NCBI RefSeq assembly: GCF_001632365.1
Contig: NW_024468551.1
Location: 211,514-275,513, forward strand
Reading direction: 5' to 3'
Length of the DNA stretch: 64,000 nt
From: Laetiporus sulphureus 93-53
Taxonomy: Eukaryota > Basidiomycota > Agaricomycetes > Polyporales > Laetiporaceae
A program made the translations under genes and the position numbers. Positions 11,382-23,531 of this stretch are shown here, one piece after another. Below the pieces are notes generated by a model. That model was not told where the DNA came from and did not search any database. It was given only the letters and a program-made list of their open reading frames with translations. Each line of letters starts with the position of its first letter. Positions within the stretch are counted from its first letter, which is position 1.

Positions 11382-13512
11382 TCATGCCTCACTCCGGTCC
11401 ATCCCATCGTCATCTCTTTGAGATAGCAGCTGCGCCACCTTTTCAGATCGCAGTCTGATGTTGCATACGAACGGATTGGGGCGCCTTAAATGCTTTATGA
11501 GCGCGCCATCGAACCCTCGCCCAGCCTGCATCCTACCTGACGGTTGCGGGTGAGAACGATTCCATGGGATCTATCTCGTCTCCAGATGAGGTGCGATCCT
11601 TCGAGATATCCATTGCGGCCACCATCGCTGCGGCCACTAACCAACAGCTCGAATCAGCAAGGAAACGGCCAGGGCAGATCCTATCGCGCAGTTGAGGAAT
11701 GCAAGTACATCATACCTAGCAGTGACTCGCACCTTCGTCCAAAACCGAATATATATTTGCGTGGATCGGTCAAGTCATCTGTATCCGGGAGACTTGGGTG
11801 GAAGCGATCATTGTCGAAAGCATCAGCTTCAGTATATATCTCTGGATCTCGCGACATAGCCCTATGGGGTCATGAAGAGGAGAGAACACAGTGATTGGTG
11901 CGAAAACTCCTACCAGATGTTTGCGATAACTATGGATTTTCCAGGTATGAGATAATTGCGGTATTGGTCGCCTTTTAAGACCGCATGCGGTAGGCCTGAA
12001 GTCTCATGGTCGAGTATCTGAACCGGTTGACCAATGTTCTGACTTATCGAGAGGCCCGGGGCAAGACCATCTGCATTCAAGATAAATTCAGGACTGGGAA
12101 ACCGAGTAGGTGCGAGAACATACCGATACACTTCTTTCAGAACACACTCTAAGTAGGGCAGCACGAGCCTATCGTCCAGATTCGGCAACCGCGAGCGTCC
12201 AACGACGGCATCCATTTCTATCTGAGCCTTCCGGTACACATCTGGGTACAAGACCATCGCTAAGATGAATGAATTCATGACAGGGAGGCGGACGATGTTA
12301 TTCTCATAACTTGGCGTGCTGACTGCTCTTACCTTCGTACATCAAGGCAGCACTAGCTTTGATCCTGCGCTCATCTTCGACGTTCGTTGCGAGTTCAGAA
12401 GTCTCCTCTAGGATCCGCCGTACGAACGAGGTCTTAGCAGTACCAGATGACTACAGATGTGTTATGTGCGATCAAAAAAGCATGAAGCGTTGACGCACCA
12501 TTGCAGTCTTGACACGCTCGAAAGGCAGGTTCACAACTTCTTCTGCCGCACGTCTCAGTTTCAAGGCCTTGCGCTTGAATCCCGCTCCCGGCATCCCGGA
12601 CGGAATGTACTGGACTGCAATCCGCATAGCCCGAGTATCAATCATAGTATATCTCGGAAAGAAGAAAAGCTCACGAATTGGGAACAAATCTGCCAAGGAA
12701 GAGCCTGCACCGCCGAGGTCTAGGGTCCCCGATATCGTCTCGTGCGACATACGAATGAACGTGCCATCCGAGGATGTCGCCGTTATTCCATATAGAATTT
12801 CCATCAAGACACTCGCTACGTATCTATACCGTGAGGGTCAGCATCTCCGCGAGCTATTAACAAGTCTACATGCTTGCTGATGTGCTCTGCGAAGTTTTCT
12901 GGGGCTTGAATCAAGTCCGAAAGCATCGAACGGACTTCGCGTTGCTGCAGCGGCCGATAACTCTCAAGAGTACTTCGTGCCTGAACCGTTGTCTGCGCCC
13001 ACTTGCGTTGTCGTCGCCATTCATCGCCATAAGGCATGAGGCTGTAGTTTGGATGGAAGATTCTCACTCTGCGGATGTGTGAGCTAATCAATTGTATGAT
13101 GCGCGGACTGGCTCAGGGCTTACAACTCAGCGAGTATGACAAAGCGAGGACGATCTGAGTAGATGGTGCCGCGCTTCTCCATCAGCTCCTGTGCCACTCG
13201 TAGCGTATTCAATATCACGACATTCTGATGAAAGAAGCGCGCGTAGACGATCTCCCCTGATTGTGCTTCAATACAAGCTGGCTGATATGATAACGCAAAG
13301 AACGCACCGTATTTACGAGCCCACGTGGTGAACGTATAGTACTGATATTGAGAAGGAACCCGATGTGCATTCCCTAGCAGAGGAAGTCTTGCAGGACCCG
13401 GAGGCATTCGGAGACTGCGCTTTCGCTTGTTGGCGACGGTTACGACGACATACACGAACGTGAAGCACAAGAAGATGGCAAGGCATATACTTTGCTCGCG
13501 GCCTGCAGCCAT
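11382..13512 (-). pseudogene. cytochrome P450-B, probably non-functional
   Basis: ATG at 13512 starts an anchor and PPGPARLPLLGNAH; most of the P450 fold follows (LMPYGDEW, MEILYGI, PGAGFKRKALK, ExxR as EVYR near 12120, FGFGRR near 11745, RICPGR near 11685). The last exon reads to TGA at 11382-11384. Two defects show against its sisters. First, the tiny exon encoding AGTDT, present in all other copies, cannot be found between the exon ending near 12332 and the MNSFILAM exon at 12278; only about 55 bases remain. Second, after the segment equivalent to WNPPAPL (near 12050) the expected GT donor reads AT. Loss of the I-helix Thr/Asp pair should remove normal oxygen activation. Alternatively the locus still makes an altered protein; transcript data would decide. 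Confidence 0.65.
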
Positions 13513-15346
13513 ATCCGTCGTAGAAGGTAGAGACAGATAAGGTCCCGCTGCTTTTCAATATATAGTGAGAGAGAGTGTGGGACGTACCTAAGAGCGCTCT
13601 TGCGGCGAATCATGTACGGTGATATCAGGAAAACTCAAATCCACTCGAAGCTCGAGAACCTCCTCTTTAACTCCTTCTCGCTGGTTTTGGCTTTTACAAG
13701 TTACAAGAGAATAAGCACGCGCTAAGAAGCTCTCAACTTAAAAAGTCCAAACAAGCTTAAGGTCATGAGACTTTCTCGGACTTGTTGTATCATAAGCCGC
13801 ATTTGAGTTTTCCTGATAGTCTTGGTTCGGATAGGGTCCCGCCTCATGAACTTGTGACTTGACTATGGAAAGAGCATCGTGGTAAGACGAACCTGGTAAA
13901 TGTGGAACAATATAGAATCAGAAGTTAGATTCTTCGTCCGTCCCGACATGAATGTTAAAAGATTCACCGGCAAATCCGGTGGAAGCGAAGGTGCTTGAAT
14001 AGAAGGCTAGAAAGTTCCACTTGGAGTTCCAGCTTCCGAGTATCAGCGGGCCTGTGGTGAGCGACTTGGAACATCGATTGCTTTGAATGGAAGCCATGCT
14101 CGTACCTCCGATTCTCACTGCCATGTTGAAAAGCAGAAACTGCCACCATCAAATAGAAAGTGGGAAGCCTATGATCACCTGACGTGGGCGAACACTTGTG
14201 CAGATTGAGACGTTGCTGGAGAAGTAAGCATCTATGTCGCTGCAGCATCGGCATCAAGGCATGCAAAACGTTGAATACGGCATCACAGGCTGTCGTAGCG
14301 TGAACCAACAATAGCACTTCGCAGCAGCGCTCGACACGATAGGGCCTAAAGTGTCACTGACGATCAAGTACTAACCCTTATGGCATATTCCGTTCGATAA
14401 CCACTGAAGCCAGCATTGAATGATAGCACCGCCAATCTCGGTGCCACATTGTGAGTCACGTCTGTCATCGAAGCGCGCTTTTCTATCTGCGAAATAAGGC
14501 TCATGATTACTGAGTTCGGGCGACCGACGCTGAGAATAGCGAATTCTCACGCTGTCAGTCATATCGATGTTAAAGTCACTCACGGAGAGGCAAATCGGTC
14601 GAGAAAAGTCATTCCGTACATCTCTGACTGGGATCCTCTCAACGTTTTCAGTCGAGTCCTGGCTCTTACAAAAACGGTCCTGCCGTAACGCACCATGAGC
14701 TTAAGAGGCTACGTCTATACCTGCATGAACGATCACGTTTGCACAACGAGACGGCTTTTGCAACGCTATTAAATTGATCCATTAGTGCTTCAAATGAACA
14801 GGCTGACGATAACTTGACCACGAGAATACTCACCACAAGGAAACTGATCCCCGACGGGTTCTCGGCCCTGCTTTCGTACCGCTAGAGCACAAGCCCTCCT
14901 TCTGTTTCATGAAGCAGGCGTATGCACTGTTCGTATAGGAAGAGAAAGCCATCTTTCATGTTGACGGCATTAATTTTCGTTGCTTTGGCCACGATGGTTA
15001 AGATGGATGTAAAGTCCGCATCAAGGCTGTGTTCGGAGGCCGCATAACTAACACCAGCACAATTAACACCAGCAACTAGCCTTAAAGCTTAAAAGCTTAA
15101 CCAGTCAACACAGCTCAGACTCGTGCACACGGTGCATCACGTTCAAGACTTAGCGCTGCGGAGTCAGGACTGATAATTGCTGCCGAGGGTAGCTTTTCCG
15201 TGCAGTTCACGGCGACTTGATGTCAAGGAGTGCGCGTCATGATGGAGCTTCGCAAACATTTCAAGCCGACCATCTCATCCAATTAAATTTAAAGGAGACG
15301 ACGGCCAATGATGATGATCAATAGTTCTGCAATGTTTAGCCTGGGA
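13513..15346. other. intergenic with a MITE and an unassigned open region
   Basis: Holds the P450-B promoter, the MITE at 13625-13816 and, on the minus strand, two open stretches (about 14680-14371 and 14124-13918) that could be exons of an unrecognised gene or relic. The first contains SDFNIDMTDSVRIRYS, the second TGPLILGSWNSKWNFLAF. No domain was identified and no complete model could be made. Confidence 0.3.
13625..13816. mobile_element. 192-bp MITE with terminal inverted repeats and TA flanks
   Basis: The left end TCAGGAAAACTCAAAT (13625-13640) is matched by its exact reverse complement ATTTGAGTTTTCCTGA (13801-13816). Both ends are flanked by TA (13623-13624 and 13817-13818). A TA duplication with short inverted ends is the signature of a Tc1/mariner-type non-autonomous element. 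It has no coding capacity. It lies about 110 bases before the start of P450-B. Fragments of the family are at 1576-1632 and 3151-3229. Confidence 0.75.
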
Positions 15347-15412
15347 TCCGATATGGGGCTAACATTATCGCCTCTCACGCGATAGCCCGGAGTTCGATTC
15401 CCCGTGTCGGAA
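15347..15412 (+). pseudogene. tRNA-Glu(CTC) pseudogene
   Basis: Nearly identical to the tRNA-Glu at 7874-7945, but six bases are missing from the D arm (TATGGGGCTAAC instead of TATGGTGTAGTGGCTAAC) and the T stem has one mismatch (CGGAG against CCCCG). The acceptor and anticodon stems are intact. Loss of the box A core should prevent correct transcription and folding. Like the intact gene, it lies on the plus strand beyond the 3' end of a minus-strand P450 (here C). Confidence 0.85.
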
Positions 15413-16033
15413 TATTCTACGAATTGTTTTGCTTGACTGTCACGATGTGTTACGCCCGTCCCGGATACCTTGATGGAGCGTTCCCTCGGGTTTGCGAGCG
15501 AAATTGTTGATCTCCTTTGGCATTGGCCGTTGCGGCCTCCGGTTTCTTTTTTTCTTTCAGAAAGAGATGGCACTAGAATCGAGCGCAGCATACAAAGCGC
15601 ACAACCAAGAGCCACTACTAGTACACCAGTCAGAGCGAGACATAAGATCCCAGCAATTGCTTTGGCCCGCTTGACGATCACCTGTCGCACTCTCAGGACT
15701 CGAAGTGAGAGCCAGAACGTGTCATCGAGCTTGTGCAATTGATGTTAGCTCCTATAGCTTGGATTCTTACAATTAGAGGCAACTTCTCAGTATGACAGTG
15801 AAAATGCGGCATGCCAAAGGCGACCATTCTGCTGTGATATGAGTGATGATTGCCAACTTGATGGTCGGACAGCAAGCCAGAGCTCAAACGGCCAACCACG
15901 ACACTTCGCCTGCCAATGGTATCAACCGAGCGACCAAATTTCGGACCTTCACATATAATACACCGCGAAGTACTTTTTACATCGAAAGGAAATACTGAGC
16001 TTCTGAGACGAGCTGAATCGTGAATGCATGTGT
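15413..16033. other. intergenic beyond P450-C
   Basis: A minus-strand open frame starting near 15738 has one hydrophobic stretch (GILCLALTGVLVVALGC) but then runs antisense through the tRNA pseudogene, so it is not accepted as a gene. Nothing else was recognised. Confidence 0.3.
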
Positions 16034-18225
16034 TTAGGCTGACCTGGCTTCAGCGAGGATCAAGTCAGCAGCATGCTTAGTTCTAGGACGGATGTCACAT
16101 TTGAAAGGCTTCGGGTGCCTGCACATTGTTCAGAGGAGCTCGTCGAAGAAATTAAAGGCGGGAATACATACTTGACTGTCCCTGACACAAAGTCAGCTGG
16201 TGGCATAATCTCCTTTCCGGACGAGTCATGAGCCCTGCGGATGTTCAATGTCGCTACCATACTTGCGAACGCCAGCCAGACACTTGCGTCTGCGAGGAAA
16301 CGACCAGGGCAGATCCTACAAGAGTGGCATTAAGTATCATGTAGCGAACACCTTTGCACTTGCATCGCTTACCGGCGTCCGAAACCGAAAATGATCATGC
16401 GTGGATCGACAGGATCATTATTATCTCCGCGGAGTTTCTCAAATCTCTCGGGACGGAAGGATTCAGGATCAGGGAACATCTCCTCATCCCGTGTCATAGC
16501 CCTTGGTTCGCATTAAAATGATATCCTCGTGATTGTGTCATTGAGGTACGTACCATATGTTCGGCACAACCATGGCGCCACCTGGCATGCGATAGCCGCG
16601 GTACTCATCATCTTCCATAAGCCGGTGAGGCAACGCTAGAATCACATCAGTAACTCCGTCCATCCAGTTTGAGTATCACACCTATTAGACTCACATAGGG
16701 GCACAGCGGCACTCCATCTGATGCACGCCTTATCAATCGCTATTCGCTCATAGAGAAACGAACGTATTTACCTGTAGACTTCTTTCAAGACAGATTCTAG
16801 GTATGGTAGCAATGCTCGGTCGTCGTGGTTGGGAAGCCGTGTGTTGCCGATGACAGCGTCCATCTCAGCTTGCGCTTTCGCAAAAACTTCCGGATTGCAG
16901 ACCATGGCCAGTACGAATGCAGTCATGGTAGTAACTGTCTGCGCTGTGGATCAGAATTGACCATTGAGGGATATCTCCGAATTTACCGTATCTGTGCCCG
17001 CTACAAAAGCACATGATTTATTAGTACTGTTCACAATTCACCAAAATTCGAGCTTACCTCCGTACAGAAGCGCTGCAGCGCCCTTGAGTTCGAATTCATC
17101 CTCTTCCGTGGGCTCTGCTATCTCTTCGAGGATGTTTCTAACGAAAGAGGGCTTGGCAATGCCCGCAGCCTATGTAGCCAAATGAGAATTATATGACTAA
17201 ATATGACTAAAAGCGCAACTGCCGGCGCACCATATCCTCCTTGACCTTAGAGAAGGCAATGGTCCGCGCATGTTCACCCATGGCCTGGATCTTTAAAGCA
17301 TTGCGCTTGAAGCCTGCCCCCGGCATCCACGTCGGCAAATATTTGACTATCGAGAACGATCAATATCTTGAAAGCATTACGCTGTGAGAAAAGCCACGCT
17401 TACGGATCGGGAAGAAATCCACTATCGTAGAACCTGCTCCGCCGGTCTCAAAGACGCCTGTGCTCACTTTCTCTGCCATATCCACATATTCGTCGTCGAG
17501 ATAGCCATAGCCTATCTCGAGTAGCACAGCACCGGCATACCTGCAGATGACTGGCATTGGTAAATCCACATTTTATGAACATCGCATCATAACTACCGGT
17601 TGATATGAGCAACAAACTCCTTCGGCGTCTTAAGCATGCTTTGAAGGAATATCTTGGCCTCCCGTTCTTGCACAGGTTGAAAGGCATTGAGGGACACTCT
17701 AGCTTGCAAAGATCCCTGATACCACTTGCGATGGCGGCGCCATCGGTCCCCGTATGGCATAAGGGAAAAGTTAGGATGGAAGGAATAGACACTGGATCGC
17801 ATCTGAGATACAAGTACCGCGAGCATCTTTCGAACACTCACAGCTCGCAGAACATTACAAAGCGTGGCCTATCAGAGTATATGAAGCCCCGCTTCTCTAA
17901 CAGATCGCGTGCCGCCCGAAGGGAGTTGAGGACTATGATCTCCTTCTGCAAGATGCGAAGGTAAAGTACATCCCCTAAGGTACGTCAGCGTTGAATCCAT
18001 TGAGAAATAACGAACTAAGTCTTGCTCACCGTATCGTCGAGCCCATCGAGCGAATGTCTCCTCTTGGAAGTCAAAAGGCACCTGATGCGCGTTTCCAATG
18101 ATGGGAAGACGGGGTGGACCTGGAGGAAGAGGTAAAGCATGCTTAGGAGACACATAGCCGTGATACAAGAGAAGGATGGCAATCAGCACAAGTGCTGCGC
18201 ACAAAATGTAGAGCTGCGACTCCAT
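16034..18225 (-). CDS. cytochrome P450-C, apparently intact
   Basis: The start at 18225 is chosen because it opens directly into an anchor ([20 protein letters not shown]) followed by [15 protein letters not shown]; an upstream in-frame Met exists but would add a non-hydrophobic leader. Landmarks in order: [14 protein letters not shown] near 17750, AGTDT near 16995 flanked by good splice sites, ExxR (EVYR) near 16770, WSAAVPL near 16700, FRPERF near 16440, FGFGRR/ICPGR near 16380-16310. The final exon is joined at AA/G and ends in TAA at 16034-16036. All exons keep a continuous frame. It differs from its neighbours at the segment before the PHRL motif (SAA instead of NPP), so its access channel may differ. 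Confidence 0.82.
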
Positions 18226-20879
18226 GTCGCTCTCCCATACAATGTGCAGGGTTGGAGATGCAAGGCCCTGTTCTCTATTTATATCAGTATGCTGTAAACC
18301 GCATCCGTCGAATAGTAAATCGGAGCTCAAAGGAGTGCCCTTTGCCAATTGGTGGAACAAATAATGTCCATACGAGTACAACGGTGACTCCACATGACAT
18401 ATCGCATATCAGAATGACCTCAAGAATCAAGGCGCATGCATCTGGCAGAGAAGCTATGAGACGCTCCAGGAAGCATCGGCGGTATTGGAGCTCCTCTGGA
18501 GTGGGAATAATAGGAGGGTGAATCGGAGCAGCTGACGTGCTCTTCGCGGAAGTTGGAACGCGCATTGGCTATACCTTTGTCCTTGAAGTTCTTCGCGTGG
18601 AGAACTTCGAATGCTGAAAGCGGAATGCAAAGCTTGACAGCGAAAGAGTATTACAACCGAACAGGTGTAACAAGCTGCGCAATGTCAATATCGACGTCCG
18701 AAGCGGCAGAAGACAAACACATATAATCACTAACTGCCCAGAGCCACAAGGGAGTTTAAACTTTGTTTGATCACCCTGAGACGACGTTATCTTTAAGTCT
18801 GTTACGCTGCAAGGATCGCGTTACTCACTCATTATTTGTGTATCATAGTATGAGTACCACACCAAAGACATGAGGTCTGGAAACGCACTTGGTCGCGATA
18901 GCACGAGTTTGACAGCGACGTCACGGTTCTTACCCTGGGGATGACCTTGGACGCATATTAAGTGTCAATAGTCTGACATTCAATGTGCCGTATCGCAAAC
19001 CCGACTCGCTCGAAAATTATTACTAGCGATCCAGCTTATGTTCGTTCACGGTTCACCCAATATTTCTCTCGCCCTTCTTGTTCGTGAGCAGTAAATGAAT
19101 GCCAGAGCATCTTCTAGCGTCACGATTAGGGTGGATTGGGACTCTGAAAGTTCAACGTTCAAGGACCAGAGGGCGCTCAAACCATGGGCTTGAGAGAAGC
19201 CTTCGCTGCGCGTGACCGAAAACGAACGTGCGTCTGTGACAACACGTAAGGACCAACGTCCGACTCCTGATTTCCCATTGCCCTCAGGTACCTCCCTCGA
19301 ATCCGAGTGCTGTGCTCGCACGCTACGTATTTTCTGCCTCTTCAAACAATACAGTCCGCCTTCACTACGCCCCTAGATCTGGCTTGTATTTTCCCCGTTC
19401 ATATCTAGCCTTGTCTCGGAGTCTGAAACAATTGTGACATGTGGTATGCTCAGCATCACTGTCCGTTTAATTATCCGCTTCTCATTTGTCTTTGTCTGTC
19501 CAGTCATCGGTGTATCAATGCGACCTGCAGGCTGAATCGCGAATAAGCCCCAATTGGCGCATAGCAGCTAGCAGCCGCCATCCGCTCTGCCCCCGTGCTG
19601 CTGGTGATTCACACGTCTGTAGGCCATTGAATTGCCCAAAACGCCGTCAACCGGTCAGCGACCTAGCCGAGTCATCTTGCTTACCGCATAGATAGGTTCC
19701 GGGAAAATTGGATGCCACGATGTACGTCCTGATAAGGGCCACCATTGTCTTTTTTCGCCATGACTCGCGGAATCATGCCTGCCCGCGAGACTCGCTCATC
19801 TACTACGGCGCGCTCGCTTCATCTCTAACAGGGGCAGCAGTTGTCGTACATCCCAATCTGGATACATGCTAATCGTCAGCAGTTCTCACCCTTTTCCATC
19901 TTTAGCTGGGCATTCCCTCTCGTCAGCCTTCCGATGTCCTGCGAATAGCTCAATCCGCTTCGTGAACATTGCCATTGTGAAAGCATGCAAGAACCGAAGA
20001 TGCTTCTGTCCGCTGCAGGGCCGCTTCTGCCCCATGTCCACGTAATGAACGTTATCGGCTGGCCGCCGTGATGTGAAATAGAGTTCAAGATAGGTCTGCT
20101 ATCTCCTTGACTTTGTTTTCGCAAGCGTTGGGCATGTGATGTCGAATCATAGAACCGCAAGTGGTCGCACAATCGTTGCCATGAGAGCTTTGGCAGTCTC
20201 TTCAACGAGGAGAATGGCCCGAAAAGTGGGACGTTGGTCGATGGTCTTTTGGTAAAACAGTCTCAGAACAGGATACGTGTGCTCTCATTTTCTGCCTCCC
20301 TTCAAGCAGCAAAGTCAACATGGATCGGCTCGCAAAATCCTACGTTATGGTTTTTTAAGAGGTGGTGGTAACGAGTCTGGGCTAAGGAGGGAGCATAGGA
20401 AAGTGCAATCATCTTAATAACAGTACTTAAAAGTACATGATATTGTCAAAAGGTATAGCCGGTCTGGCTCCTTGGCTTGGTTTCTCACAAAGCTTGCAAG
20501 GGCGGTGCACGACGGCCAGACAGCTGAAACGTTAGGTGAGCGTAGCAAAGCAGCTTCAATTCTGAGCGCGATTCCAGGGCAGCATCCGATTTGACGAGTA
20601 TCAGTGAAAGCCCCCCGCACCATTGGCGACGCAGAGGGACAGAATGAGTGGATTGGTTATATGCGGTGGACTCAATCTGTCGCCATCTAACAATCATAGT
20701 ACCCGACTCCTTCATGATTGTGTTGCTATGTGGTTTGCGTGTACGGAGTGATGTATTGCATGCTCGTTATAGTCTATGGTGCTTTTCGTTGCGCCAACAA
20801 GCTCGTCGGCTTATTACATTCTGTCACGTAGAGGACAGCGATGAAACATTCCAATAATGAGGATCGTTTATTGAGTTTT
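18226..20879. other. 2.6-kb intergenic region upstream of P450-C
   Basis: It contains the P450-C promoter. A partial CRE-like site (GCGACGTCACG, about 18915-18925) lies about 690 bases upstream of the start. Open frames, including a minus-strand frame at 18284-18565, show no known domain or repeat. Nothing else was recognised. Confidence 0.35.
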
Positions 20880-22985
20880 TTATGATCTCATCGATGCGCT
20901 GAATCTGCGCATCCAACATCTCCGTCTCCCCCGACTCGACAACGTCAAGGAGATATCATGCTCTCCTTGCAGTTCCCAGTCTGCGAGATCGAAGCCGTAA
21001 TAACTGTCAGACAATTCCTCTGTAGACCCTCCACCTTCTGCATCAACAGCGGCCTCGGGAGTCCCAGTCCATGCCCACCCATTGCCTGCAGCTCGACACC
21101 TGCCAATTTGGACGAGCCCATCGAGCCATCCGCGCGTTCCAAACCACTCTTCACGCGCTGTTTCGATGCTGTGGCCCGTAAAGGCGTAATACGCGCGAAT
21201 ATGGGGAACATGCTGCGCAGCCTGCGTTTCTCGAATGCTCTCGCACGCTTTCGCGTCTTCTTCGTTCTGCATCTCGAGCTTCTCTGCGGCGGTGAATGTA
21301 TCTTCCAGAAGCTTAATCATATCGGAATCGACTTGGTAAACCGCGGGAAGAGGCTGGATAGAACTGATTAGCAAAGATCGAAATAACATATTTCCTCGAT
21401 ACCTGATCATCAACACCAATGAATGAGTTCAACCCAGCAAAGGCATAGCGGTATGCGTCCGGAATATGCCAAGCTGAGGGAGTACGAATTCCGGCAGATT
21501 CGCTCTTCTCTAGTTGATCTAAATACCGTGCGATGCGCACTGATGGAACGGTGCTTGGAGGTTGATTCCATGTGAGAGGTGCCGCTGTTACATACTGTCG
21601 GCCTTCATCGGTGTTAAATTGGCTCTTGGTTACGAGAGAGGGCCTCGGCGGAATAGCCACTCATCTCGCAAGGAGGACGGGCCATACCAGATGTACGAGT
21701 CATTCAGCTTCGGGATGCCTTGTATTGTGAGATCAGCCAGGACTTCTACGTATACCATCTGACCAGCGGTAACAATCGGACCTTGAATGTCGATCTTCTG
21801 AGAAGGTTCTGTCAACAGAAACTGGCACAGAGTTCAACGTGGATATAATTCATTGAATAAAATTGAACATACCAGGCAGAGACGGGGACCAATCGAGCAT
21901 ATCATCATCAGCGAATCCAGAGCGGTAGTAATAGTATAGATTTGTTAACATGCGCAAAAAACGAGAATAGTCCCGTCCACCCTCAAAACTCCAAGAATGG
22001 GAATAGTCAAGGAGCTCGTCAAAGTCTGAGAAGTATCCTTCTGCTAATTTGATGCCAGTCCACATCTTCTTCTGTTCACGGACTTGCAACATGTTAGCGA
22101 TAACGGTGCCTCGATTGCTGAGGACCTTGCGCCACGGTAGGTCACCTCTCAAAAGAAATAATACAGTGTCTGCAAAGGAATTGAGGTCATCACGACGGAA
22201 AAAATCTATAAAACAGAGTTGAGAAGAGAGAAATGCATTCTACACAGAAGACTTGCCTATTCCGTAGTGTGCATTGAGACTGGCCCAGGTAAGTGTAGCC
22301 ATTATGTGTTTTCGCTCAATGATAGGCTGAGCGGGAATTCCCGTCTGATAACGACGAGCTATACCGAAATTAATCAGTCGCACACAATTGGGGTCTTGCA
22401 CAGAGAGGAGAAATTATCAGGCTTGACTTACCGATGTATGATCCCGTGCGAGTGTATGTGTTCCAAGGCTGAGAGGTACAAAATCCCATTGCTTAGAGAT
22501 AACGCATATGTTGACAAATGGAATGTCCTACCATCTGATTAGCAACAGGTAGGATTGTCTTCAGTGGAATGCGGCAAAAGGTCCTTCACGCTGGGGCCAA
22601 GCAGCGCCATCGCAAGATGTTCGAAATGTTCGAACCGGCCATAGGCAAACACTGTCGGAATCGCCTCATGGACATGCAAAAGCTGCAATATGCGGCCTCC
22701 ATGCTGAAGCATCGTGCGTTTGCGGCGTAGAGAAACCCGCGACTTCTTCACTGCCATCCTATCGGAGACATTCTCTCCTTTTGTGGCGTTGAAGACCATA
22801 CCCTGCGGGACAGTCGCTTAGTTAATTCAATTCACTGTACTGGCACGGGAATTCACTAACATAGGCGTCATATCCTAAAACCGAGCCAAGTTTGAAGACA
22901 AGCTGCAGATGCAAAATGGTTGAAGAGAGGACACGAGCGCATTGTGACTGGGCCGCCAGCAGTGCCGCCAGTAGCCGCCAGTGCA
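20880..22985 (-). pseudogene. casein-kinase-1-like protein kinase, probably decayed
   Basis: The N-lobe is seen near 22920-22540: LGSVLGYDAY joined across an intron to GMVFNATKGE, then MAVKKSRVS (ATP-binding Lys) and FEHFEHLAMALLGPSVKDL. After that an EHIHSHGIIHR stretch should run into HRD..KPDN, but an in-frame TAA replaces the catalytic Asp codon near 22430 and the frame shifts within KPDNF. A further shift is needed between VKDLL and the ILPVANQM segment near 22540. Later parts are recognisable: LINFGIARRYQTGIP near 22360, MRGDLPWR near 22145, EWLFRR near 21640 and a long acidic tail to a stop at 20880. The first exon start was not found. This is the layout of the divergent CK1-like kinases common in mushrooms. 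A missed unusual intron could explain part of the damage, but not all. Confidence 0.55.
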
Positions 22986-23531
22986 GTCAATTTCTGAATT
23001 ACGTAAGCGTTCCGTAACACTCACAATCTCGTTTCATGCAGCTCGTTTCGCTCTCTTGATCGTAATTAAACACGGGCCTGTTGAAACTCCAGCTCTCCGA
23101 TCTTTTCTGAGCGGTCCTCGTATACACTGTTGACTGTTCCACTCGGTACGCACAAGCTTTACAAATATTTCTGTGGTGTCTTTCGTTTCACTTACAATGT
23201 GGCGTCTCACACCAGCCGATACTCTTCGCTCGACAGCACCACTACGAAATATGGGCCAGTATTGGATGATGTGCGTAATGCGCACTGCGGGAACAGACGA
23301 CTACGTGAGAGACTGACGAGGTCGGATAGCATCAATCTCGACAAGCGAGAAGCGACTTCGCACTTGGGAAAGCTGGGTGAATGTCTTTTTGACGGTATAC
23401 CTGAATCTCTTGTGCCGTATTTTGCCATACCCCTTCCCCTATCGGCTCTTGATATCAAGAAAGAGTTCGTCTGCCAGACATCCACTCGATGCATGACGAT
23501 GTTCTAATTTAGTAGAGTGGTGTAAATTCAG
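22986..23531. other. intergenic before the F-box-like gene
   Basis: It lies between the divergent kinase relic and the F-box-like gene, so it probably holds the promoter and first exon of the latter. A plus-strand open frame at 23130-23507 shows no domain and may be chance. Confidence 0.3.

Noticed and set aside
15289..15738. Minus-strand open frame of 149 codons with one hydrophobic segment
   Set aside because: Its second half is the antisense of the tRNA-Glu pseudogene (GNRTPGYRVRGDN), a familiar source of spurious ORFs; no splice support.
18284..18565. Minus-strand frame of 93 codons upstream of P450-C
   Set aside because: No domain, and it ends in the P450-C leader; could not be joined to the anchor exon.
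23130..23507. Plus-strand frame of 125 codons before the F-box-like gene
   Set aside because: No motif, and no donor at its end that would splice cleanly to the acceptor at 23531.
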